Assembly (NCBI GenBank): GCA_022822575.1
Contig: JAJEBJ010000476.1
Span: forward strand, 1-5,208
Length of the DNA: 5,208 nt
Reading direction: 5' to 3'
Source of the DNA: Alphaproteobacteria bacterium
GTDB lineage: Bacteria; Pseudomonadota; Alphaproteobacteria; SP197
Part shown: piece after piece, positions 1-5,208 of the stretch
Position numbering within the stretch: position 1 is the stretch's first letter
Layout of the letters: every line of letters begins with the position of its first letter
Made by a program: the position numbers and the translations under genes
The notes under the pieces: model-generated
Seen by the model: the letters and a program-made list of their open reading frames with translations, nothing else
Database searches by the model: none
What the model was told of the DNA's origin: nothing

Positions 1-9
1 GACCGGACC

Positions 10-1392
10 GTGACCCAGATGATCCTCACCCTGACGCTGATCTGCCTTGCGGCAGCAGCCTTCCTCGTCGGGCGAAGGAAAGCGGTTGCGATCACCGGCG
101 GACGGACGTCCGCCCTTCACTCCCGTCCGGTCTATCACGGCTGGTATGTTGCGCTGGCCTGTGGCCTGCCGGCGGTGTCGCTCTGGTTCCTGGTTCTCCT
201 GGCCGGAGACTGGATGATCGACAGGACCATCGTGGCCGCACTTCCCGGGGAACTTCAGGAGGCCTCCGCCCCGGTCCTGCAACGATTCCTGAACGATGCC
301 GAAGCACTCGCTGCCGGTGGCATTCCGACGATCGAGGTCACGCCGGAACTCGAGGCGGCGGCCGCCTCTTTCAGGCAACTCACCCTTCTCGAGAACTGGG
401 TGGGATTTGGCGCGGCGCTGGGTCTCGGGCTCATCGCGGCCGGATTCGCGATGCGCCGGATCGACATCTCCCGGCGGACCCGCCAGCCGGTTGAACGCGT
501 GCTTCTCATCGTTCTCCTTGCGGCGGCGGCGATTTCCGTCCTGACGACGGCGGGCATTGTCTTTTCGGTGCTCTTCGAGGCGATCCGTTTCTTTGACAAG
601 GTGCCGTTCCTCGACTTCCTGTTCGGTGTGAAGTGGAGTCCGCAGATTGCCCTGAGGGAAGACCAGGTGGGATCGTCGGGGGCCTTCGGTGCGGTCCCGC
701 TCTTCACTGGCACACTTCTCGTTACCTTCATCGCCATGCTCGTGGCCGGGCCTGTCGGACTGCTTTCGGCGGTCTACCTGGCCGAGTATGCCGATCCGCG
801 TCACCGGGCGGTGGCCAAGCCGATGCTCGAGATTCTTGCCGGCATTCCCACGGTGGTCTACGGCTTCTTCGCCGCGCTCATCGTTGCCCCGACGCTGCGT
901 GAAGCGGGTATCAGCATCGGTCTCGACGTGGCGTCGGAAAGCGCCCTGGCCGCGGGACTGGTCATGGGAATGATGATCATTCCCTTCGTCTCGTCGCTCA
1001 CCGACGATGCCCTGGCCGCGGTGCCTGCCGACCTGCGCGACGCGTCCCTGGGTCTTGGTGCGACGCACCAGGAGACGGTGACGCGCGTCATTATTCCCGC
1101 GGCCCTTCCCGGGATCGTGGCCGGGTTCCTGCTGGCGGTGAGTCGGGCCATCGGAGAAACCATGATCGTGGTCATGGCGGCCGGACTTGCAGCCAATCTC
1201 ACGGCGAACCCCTTCGAGGCCGTCACGACCGTGACCGTACAGATCGTGACGCTCCTCATCGGTGATCAGGAATTCGACAGCGCCAAGACCCTCGCTGCCT
1301 TCGCGCTTGGTCTGACCCTCTTCGTGGTGACGCTGGGACTCAACGTTGTCGCACTGCGTGTGGTGCAGAAATACCGGGAAAAGTATGACTGA
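10..1392 (+). CDS. pstC: Phosphate ABC transporter permease PstC, long form with N-terminal extension
   Basis: Inner-membrane channel subunit of the high-affinity phosphate importer, pairing with PstA and driven by PstB. The 460 residues greatly exceed the roughly 320 of E. coli PstC. I read nine hydrophobic segments, near residues 3-20, 43-65, 128-147, 161-190, 231-258, 273-295, 311-330, 366-392 and 426-451. The last six form the usual permease core. The first three, with a predicted periplasmic loop at about 66-127, are the extension; the LHSRP and YHGWYVAL motifs (residues 36-49) resemble the N-terminal domain of long PstC proteins (DUF3708 as I recall it). The cytoplasmic coupling loop is at about 344-369 (DASLGLGA...IIPAALPG), followed by RAIGETM at 379-385, a PstC hallmark. 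The start is uncertain: GTG at 10 gives a family-like N-terminus, but ATG at 19 is possible and the frame stays open to the window edge. The 3' end overlaps pstA by 8 bases. Confidence 0.95.
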   Translation: MTQMILTLTLICLAAAAFLVGRRKAVAITGGRTSALHSRPVYHGWYVALACGLPAVSLWFLVLLAGDWMIDRTIVAALPGELQEASAPVLQRFLNDAEALAAGGIPTIEVTPELEAAAASFRQLTLLENWVGFGAALGLGLIAAGFAMRRIDISRRTRQPVERVLLIVLLAAAAISVLTTAGIVFSVLFEAIRFFDKVPFLDFLFGVKWSPQIALREDQVGSSGAFGAVPLFTGTLLVTFIAMLVAGPVGLLSAVYLAEYADPRHRAVAKPMLEILAGIPTVVYGFFAALIVAPTLREAGISIGLDVASESALAAGLVMGMMIIPFVSSLTDDALAAVPADLRDASLGLGATHQETVTRVIIPAALPGIVAGFLLAVSRAIGETMIVVMAAGLAANLTANPFEAVTTVTVQIVTLLIGDQEFDSAKTLAAFALGLTLFVVTLGLNVVALRVVQKYREKYD

Positions 1393-2671
1393 CATGGCAC
1401 AGCCAATGATGTCCGTTCACCAGAGCGACGTGTCCAGCGAACGGCTGCGGCGGCGTTACGCGCGGGAACGCAGCTTCAAGATCCTGTCTGTCTCGGCCCT
1501 GGGACTCACGGGCATCTTCCTTGTGATCCTGCTCGGTTCCATCATTCTCAATGGCTGGTCGGGGTTCCTCACCACCGAGCTGCGGCTCGAGGTGACCTAC
1601 TCCGAAGAGCATATCGATGCGGACAATCCGGCGAACGGCAATTTCCGCATGATCGTCCTCGATGCCCTGCGCGAGCAATTCCCCGACGTCACGGAACGCA
1701 GGGAACTGCGCGTACTGCTCGGCGTCGTGTCGAACCAGGGCATCTACGATGTGCGTGAAGCTCTCGTCGACAATCCGTCGCTCGCCGGCACGTCACTGGA
1801 GTTGTGGCTCCCGGCGGCAACAGAAGTCGACATGCTCAACAAGGGTTACGTCGATCGTTCCGCGCCCGAGGAACTTCGGCTGATTGACGACCGGACGATT
1901 GCCTGGGTCGACGCCATTGATGAAGCCGGCGACCTGGCGACCGTCTTCAACTGGACCTTCCTCCTGAGCGGAGATTCACGCGAGCCGGAACTCGCGGGTA
2001 TCGGCGGCGCCGTCCTGGGGTCGTTCTGGATCCTTCTCGTCACCTTCCTGGTGTCGTTCCCGACCGGAGTGAGCGCAGCGGTCTTTCTTGAGGAGTTTGC
2101 GCCCAAGCGCAGATGGGTCGACATCATCGAGGTCAACATCAACAACCTCGCCGCCGTTCCCTCGATCGTCTTTGGTCTGCTCGGGCTCGCCGTCTTCCTG
2201 AACGTCATGCACCTGCCTCGGTCGGCGCCGGTGGTTGGTGGCCTGACCCTGGCCCTGATGACCTTGCCGACGATCATCATCGCCACGCGGGCAGCGCTGA
2301 AGGGGATACCACCTTCCATCAGGGATGCGGCTCTCGCGGTCGGCGCCTCTCCGGTCCAGGTCGTGTCACACCACGTCCTGCCCCTCGCCATGCCGCGCAT
2401 CCTCACAGGAACGATCATCGGCATGGCACAGGCACTCGGAGAATCGGCGCCCCTTCTCATGATCGGCATGGTGGCGTTCGTCGTCGACCTGCCGTCCGGT
2501 CCGACCGATGCCGCCACAGCGCTTCCCGTCCAGGTCTTCCTGTGGGCGGACAGTCCGGAACGCGGTTTCGTGGAAAAGACCTCGGCAGCCATCATGGTGC
2601 TGCTCCTTTTCCTCGTCGCCATGAACGGGCTTGCGGTCTATCTCAGGCAAAGGTTCGAAATCAGATGGTAG
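1385..2671 (+). CDS. pstA: Phosphate ABC transporter permease PstA, with large periplasmic insertion
   Basis: Second channel subunit of the phosphate importer. With 428 residues it is much longer than E. coli PstA (about 296). A basic cytoplasmic N-terminus (RLRRRYARER, 20-29) precedes a membrane segment at about 32-56. A soluble, probably periplasmic region of about 150 residues (57-205) follows, then the permease core with membrane segments from about 206 onward. The N-terminal part fits the domain seen in long PstA proteins (DUF3333 as I recall it). The coupling loop lies at about 314-340 (RDAALAVGAS...VLPLAMPRI), followed by ALGESAPLLMIGMVAF at 350-365, typical of PstA. The residue before this, Q349, may replace an arginine (see findings). 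I chose ATG 1385 because it overlaps the pstC stop (ATGACTGA); ATG 1394 is a close alternative, and the TTG at 1346 is too deep inside pstC. GGGA at 1376-1379 is only a modest ribosome site, so translation is probably coupled to pstC. Confidence 0.95.
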   Translation: MTDMAQPMMSVHQSDVSSERLRRRYARERSFKILSVSALGLTGIFLVILLGSIILNGWSGFLTTELRLEVTYSEEHIDADNPANGNFRMIVLDALREQFPDVTERRELRVLLGVVSNQGIYDVREALVDNPSLAGTSLELWLPAATEVDMLNKGYVDRSAPEELRLIDDRTIAWVDAIDEAGDLATVFNWTFLLSGDSREPELAGIGGAVLGSFWILLVTFLVSFPTGVSAAVFLEEFAPKRRWVDIIEVNINNLAAVPSIVFGLLGLAVFLNVMHLPRSAPVVGGLTLALMTLPTIIIATRAALKGIPPSIRDAALAVGASPVQVVSHHVLPLAMPRILTGTIIGMAQALGESAPLLMIGMVAFVVDLPSGPTDAATALPVQVFLWADSPERGFVEKTSAAIMVLLLFLVAMNGLAVYLRQRFEIRW

Positions 2672-3453
2672 AGCAAGACAACATCCGGGACGTGCCGGGC
2701 ATCAAGATGAGATCGCGCGGTCTCAAGCTGTGGTACGGCGACAAGCAGGCCCTGATGGGCATCGATCTCGACATGCCTGAGAATCAGGTCACGGCCCTCA
2801 TTGGCCCTTCCGGCTGCGGCAAGACCACCTTCCTGAAGTGTCTCAATCGCATGAACGACACGATCGAAGGCGTGAGAACCGACGGCAGCGTCACCCTCGA
2901 TGGTGTCGACGTCAATGATCGTGCGGTCGATGTCGTGCAGTTGCGGGCGCGGGTCGGCATGGTTTTCCAGAAACCCAATCCCTTCCCGAAGTCGATCTAT
3001 GACAATGTTGCCTATGGCGCGCGTATCCACGGACTCGCCGCGAATCGGCGCGAACTCGACGACATCGTCGAGACGAGTCTGCGCGGAGCCGGGCTGTGGG
3101 ATGAGGTCAGCGGACGTCTGAATGATCTCGCAACCGGTATGTCCGGAGGCCAGCAGCAGCGCCTGTGCATCGCCCGTTTGATCGCCGTGTCGCCTGAGGT
3201 GATCCTGATGGACGAACCATGTTCGGCCCTCGATCCCATCTCCACGGCACATATCGAGGAACTGATCGACGAACTGCGGGCGAACTACACGATCATCATC
3301 GTTACCCACAACCTGCAACAGGCGGCACGGGTCTCCCAGTTGACCGCCTTCTTTCACCTGGGCCGGCTGATCGAGGTCAACAGCACGGCTGAGTTCTTCC
3401 AGAGCCCGGCCGAATCCATGACCGAGGACTACATCACCGGCAGGTTCGGGTGA
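2665..3453 (+). CDS. pstB: Phosphate ABC transporter ATP-binding protein PstB
   Basis: Cytoplasmic ATPase that powers phosphate import through PstC-PstA. Its 262 residues match the family length (about 257 in E. coli). All nucleotide-binding motifs are present: aromatic A-loop Y24, Walker A GPSGCGKT (47-54), Q-loop Q102 in FQKPNPFPKSIYDN, signature SGGQQQR (160-166), Walker B VILMDE (179-184, catalytic E184) and switch histidine H215. FLKCLNRMND (56-65) and DEPCSALDPIST (183-194) are diagnostic of PstB among ABC ATPases. The start ATG 2665 lies inside the pstA stop region (ATGGTAG, 7-base overlap). It gives a normal PstB length, whereas the frame stays open upstream only as a shadow of pstA. 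No convincing Shine-Dalgarno sits at the right distance (AGG at 2651-2653 is about 11 bases off), so translation probably depends on ribosomes finishing pstA. The enzyme looks intact. Confidence 0.98.
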   Translation: MVEQDNIRDVPGIKMRSRGLKLWYGDKQALMGIDLDMPENQVTALIGPSGCGKTTFLKCLNRMNDTIEGVRTDGSVTLDGVDVNDRAVDVVQLRARVGMVFQKPNPFPKSIYDNVAYGARIHGLAANRRELDDIVETSLRGAGLWDEVSGRLNDLATGMSGGQQQRLCIARLIAVSPEVILMDEPCSALDPISTAHIEELIDELRANYTIIIVTHNLQQAARVSQLTAFFHLGRLIEVNSTAEFFQSPAESMTEDYITGRFG

Positions 3454-3465
3454 GCACACTTGGCT

Positions 3466-3470
3466 GAGGA
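3466..3470 (+). promoter_or_regulatory. Shine-Dalgarno sequence of phoU
   Basis: GAGGA lies six bases before ATG 3477, in the 23-base gap between the pstB stop and phoU. It is the clearest ribosome-binding site in the operon and supports both the phoU start and independent initiation there. Confidence 0.8.
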
Positions 3471-3476
3471 ATTCCC

Positions 3477-4208
3477 ATGACTGCCCAGCACACTGTCCGT
3501 TCCTACGATTCCGAACTCGAGGAGGTCACGAACCACGTTCTTGCCATGGGCGGAATGGTGGAAGACCAGATCCGCAACGCGATGCAGGCCCTGGTGGACG
3601 GCAACCGAACCCTTGCCCAGAACATCATCGATATCGATCAAAGGGTCGATGCGCATGAACGCGAGGTGGATGAACTGGTGACCCGCATCGTGGCATTGCG
3701 CCAACCCATGGCCGAGGACCTGCGGCGCATCATGACGGCGCTGAAGTCGGCGAGCAATCTGGAGCGCATGGGCGATCTTGCAGCCAATGTCTCCAAACGC
3801 ATCCTCATCATCGAGGACACCGAGAAGATACCGCAACGCGAGGCCCTGAGACGACTGGGTGCAGCGGTCTACAACATGACGACAGATGTCATGAATGCGT
3901 TCCGCGATGGCGATGCCGATCTGGCCGAGCGGGTGTGGCGCCAGGACGAGTTCATCGACGAGATGTACAGTTCCGTCTTCCTCGCCATCCTCGCCGACAT
4001 GATCGCCGATCCGAAGCTCATCGCGTCCGGAACCCAGGTCCACTTCATGGCCAAGAACATCGAGCGCATCGGCGACCACGCCACCAACATTGCCGAGATG
4101 GTGACCTACATGATTCTGGGCCGGTTGCCGGACCGCGACCGGCCCAAGGCAGATTCCGTGATCGGAGTGGAAGGTGAGACAGTCGAGAACGGCAGTCGAG
4201 GGGCGTGA
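3477..4208 (+). CDS. phoU: Phosphate signalling regulator PhoU
   Basis: Cytoplasmic, peripherally membrane-associated negative regulator that couples the Pst transporter to the PhoR kinase and keeps the Pho response off when phosphate is plentiful. The 243 residues are close to E. coli PhoU (241). The protein is all-helical with the family's two homologous three-helix repeats, each carrying the metal-binding E-x-x-x-D signature: NLERMGDLAANV (94-105, E96 and D100) and NIERIGDHATNI (194-205, E196 and D200). A charged tail follows at about 217-243, partly encoded by the region shared with phoB. The start ATG 3477 is supported by GAGGA six bases upstream and by the N-terminus (HTVRSYDSELEEV), which matches family members. 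It lies 23 bases after pstB and overlaps phoB by 35 bases, the standard context. Nothing appears broken. The assignment is secure; the signalling role comes from knowledge of the family. Confidence 0.97.
   Translation: MTAQHTVRSYDSELEEVTNHVLAMGGMVEDQIRNAMQALVDGNRTLAQNIIDIDQRVDAHEREVDELVTRIVALRQPMAEDLRRIMTALKSASNLERMGDLAANVSKRILIIEDTEKIPQREALRRLGAAVYNMTTDVMNAFRDGDADLAERVWRQDEFIDEMYSSVFLAILADMIADPKLIASGTQVHFMAKNIERIGDHATNIAEMVTYMILGRLPDRDRPKADSVIGVEGETVENGSRGA
4164..4167 (+). promoter_or_regulatory. Shine-Dalgarno sequence of phoB, inside phoU
   Basis: GGAG lies six bases before the GTG at 4174, within the phoU coding sequence. An in-frame TGA at 4159-4161 excludes any earlier phoB start, and no in-frame ATG, GTG or TTG follows before the conserved receiver core, so this site and the GTG define the start. 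Confidence 0.7.
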
Positions 4209-4890
4209 AGCCACCGCCCTCGTCGTTGATGACGAGGAACCGATCCTCGAACTGGTACGCTACAACCTGGAGGCCGAAGGCTTCAGGGTCCTGACCTGCG
4301 GCGACGGCCGCGAGGCGCTCATCCTCGCCGAAGAGGAGAATCCGGATATCGTCATCCTCGACTGGATGTTGCCTTCGCTCAGCGGGCTGGAGGTCTGCCG
4401 GCGCATTCGCCGCGACCGCGACCTCGCGCATCTGCCGGTCATCATGCTGACGGCGCGGGCCGACGGAGCGGACCGAGTCAGGGGTCTCGATGTCGGTGCC
4501 GACGACTATGTGCCCAAGCCCTTTGCGCCTTCCGAACTGCTGGCCCGCGTGCGTGCCGTTCTGCGCCGTATCCGCCCGGCCCTTGCAGGTGATTCGCTGG
4601 CCTGTTCCGATCTTGTCATGGACCTTGCCGGGCGTCGTGTCGTGCGTGCCGGCCAGAGCATTCATCTCGGGCCGAAGGAGTTCGCCATTCTCAGGCTCTT
4701 CATGGAGAACCCGGGACGGGTGTTCGGTCGCGAGCAGATTCTGGACAGGGTCTGGGGCATCGACTCGTTCATCGGTGACAGAACCATCGATGTGCATATC
4801 GGCCGGTTGAGGAAGGCGCTCAACGTGACCGGCGGAAAAGACCCCATCCGTACCGTTCGCACGGCGGGATACGCGCTTGATGCGGACTGA
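4174..4890 (+). CDS. phoB: Phosphate regulon response regulator PhoB
   Basis: DNA-binding response regulator of the OmpR/PhoB family, phosphorylated by PhoR under phosphate limitation to activate Pho genes. It has 238 residues against about 229 in E. coli. The receiver domain (about 14-133) has acidic pocket D19-D20, phospho-acceptor D63 (in VILDWMLP), switch T93 and conserved K115 (in VPKPF). The winged-helix DNA-binding domain (about 142-236) has LGPKEFAILRLF (165-176), RVFGREQILDRVWG (182-195), DRTIDVHIGRLRKAL (202-216) and IRTVRTAGYAL (225-235), the strongest match being to PhoB rather than other OmpR-type regulators. The gene begins with GTG inside phoU; the shared 35 bases encode most of an N-terminal extension of about 9 residues beyond the usual PhoB start. 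It is the last + strand gene of the operon. PhoB versus a close paralogue cannot be proved by sequence alone, but the position makes PhoB very likely. Confidence 0.95.
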   Translation: MRQSRTAVEGREATALVVDDEEPILELVRYNLEAEGFRVLTCGDGREALILAEEENPDIVILDWMLPSLSGLEVCRRIRRDRDLAHLPVIMLTARADGADRVRGLDVGADDYVPKPFAPSELLARVRAVLRRIRPALAGDSLACSDLVMDLAGRRVVRAGQSIHLGPKEFAILRLFMENPGRVFGREQILDRVWGIDSFIGDRTIDVHIGRLRKALNVTGGKDPIRTVRTAGYALDAD

Positions 4891-4898
4891 GGTTTCTG

Positions 4899-4935
4899 CT
4901 CGACAGGGAGCGGATGCGTTCCTGTCTCAGTCGAG
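4899..4935. terminator. Imperfect inverted repeat between convergent genes, possible terminator
   Basis: GACAGGGA (4902-4909) can pair with TTCCTGTC (4919-4926) as an 8-bp stem with one G-T pair and a 9-base loop. CTCGAC (4899-4904) can alternatively pair with GTCGAG (4930-4935). The repeat fills the 36-base gap between the phoB stop and the - strand gene's stop, where a bidirectional terminator would be expected. No T-run follows on either strand, so it is not a classic intrinsic terminator. It could be an mRNA 3'-end stabilising hairpin or chance. Confidence 0.3.
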
Positions 4936-5208
4936 GGGCCTGATGGCCTTCATGATGAGGGTCGCCGGCACCATGTCGAGAATCTTCGGGACATACTTGG
5001 CGCGAAGGCCGAACCAGGGATCGTAGGGATAGCGAATCCGGGAATCCGGCTCGACAATTCTCTCGACCGTCAAACCGGCGTCCACCAGAGCCTGGTGCAG
5101 GTCCGAGATACTGTACCGGTGGATCGTGACGTGGCCGTGTTCGCCCCTGTCGTCGAGGCAGGGACCCGTTTCGTTGCAGCTCTCGACGAGCTTCAGGGTA
5201 TCGCGATC
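4927..5208 (-). CDS. Probable SAM-dependent methyltransferase, C-terminal fragment (runs off the window)
   Basis: The - strand is open from the right edge to a TGA at 4927-4929, giving the last 93 residues of a protein whose N-terminus lies outside the window. Two stretches resemble the C-terminal part of class I SAM-dependent methyltransferases of the Methyltransf_11/UbiE-like type. HRYSISDLHQALVDAG (bases 5074-5121) followed by LTVERIVEPD fits the late helix-strand unit often written as HR-P-S-yl-aL-eaGF-v-ri-EP. PATLIMKAIRP (4936-4968) fits the last core strand of the fold. The SAM-binding glycine motif would be upstream of this fragment, so catalytic competence and substrate cannot be judged. 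The gene converges on phoB, so it is probably not part of the Pho operon. There is no frameshift or stop in the visible part. The family call comes from motif memory and is moderately sure. Confidence 0.65.
   Translation of the reverse strand, partial: DRDTLKLVESCNETGPCLDDRGEHGHVTIHRYSISDLHQALVDAGLTVERIVEPDSRIRYPYDPWFGLRAKYVPKILDMVPATLIMKAIRPLD

Noticed and set aside
1346..1384. Upstream extension of pstA to a TTG at 1346
   Set aside because: It would overlap pstC by 47 bases and add 13 unconserved-looking residues; the ATG at 1385 in the stop overlap is far more likely.
1846..2622. A 258-codon open frame on the - strand opposite pstA
   Set aside because: It is rich in arginine, serine, threonine and proline, with no domain, and lies antisense to a clear permease.
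2113..2664. Upstream extension of the pstB frame to 2113
   Set aside because: The 184 extra codons are out-of-frame pstA sequence with no domain; starting at 2665 gives the normal PstB length.
2638..3459. A 273-codon open frame on the - strand opposite pstB
   Set aside because: It is fully antisense to a PstB with every catalytic motif, shows no recognisable domain, and long mirror frames are expected in GC-rich genes.
3454..3476. Possible internal promoter between pstB and phoU
   Set aside because: The gap is only 23 bases and holds a ribosome site but no recognisable -35/-10 pair.
3429..4214. A 261-codon open frame on the - strand opposite phoU
   Set aside because: It mirrors phoU almost end to end and its histidine- and aspartate-rich composition is that of a reverse-complement shadow.
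4602..4619. Pho-box-like direct repeat, CTGTTCC and TTGTCAT, spaced 11 bases
   Set aside because: The 11-base spacing is right and the second half matches CTGTCAT at six of seven bases, but the first matches only four. It lies inside the phoB linker region with no + strand gene starting downstream in the window, so chance is likelier.

Overview
The window holds the 3' part of a phosphate-starvation operon, pstC-pstA-pstB-phoU-phoB, all on the + strand. It is followed by the 3' end of a convergent gene on the - strand that looks like a SAM-dependent methyltransferase. The DNA is GC-rich. PstC and PstA both carry long N-terminal extensions, and phoB sits at the 3' end of the pst-phoU cluster. 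I infer from this an alphaproteobacterium, possibly Rhodospirillales-like, but nothing in the window fixes the genus.

Layout: 10-1392 pstC (first inner-membrane permease subunit); 1385-2671 pstA (second permease subunit); 2665-3453 pstB (ATPase); 3477-4208 phoU (negative regulator and link to the sensor kinase); 4174-4890 phoB (response regulator); 4891-4926 a short convergent spacer with an imperfect inverted repeat; 4927-5208 (-) the C-terminal 93 residues of a probable methyltransferase that runs off the right edge. No stretch over 300 bases lacks a gene.

How the genes work together: PstC and PstA form the channel of a high-affinity phosphate ABC importer, and PstB powers it. The periplasmic binding protein PstS is not in the window. 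PhoU reports transporter activity to the histidine kinase PhoR (also not in the window), which controls phosphorylation of PhoB. Four of the five genes overlap a neighbour by 7, 8 or 35 bases. The pstB-phoU junction is the only one with a gap, and it has a clear Shine-Dalgarno sequence.

I found no mobile element, RNA gene, CRISPR array or unknown system. The window is a largely ordinary core operon. The points worth a second look are the extended permease N-termini, a glutamine in PstA where an arginine might be expected, the overlap-encoded N-terminus of PhoB, and the truncated methyltransferase.
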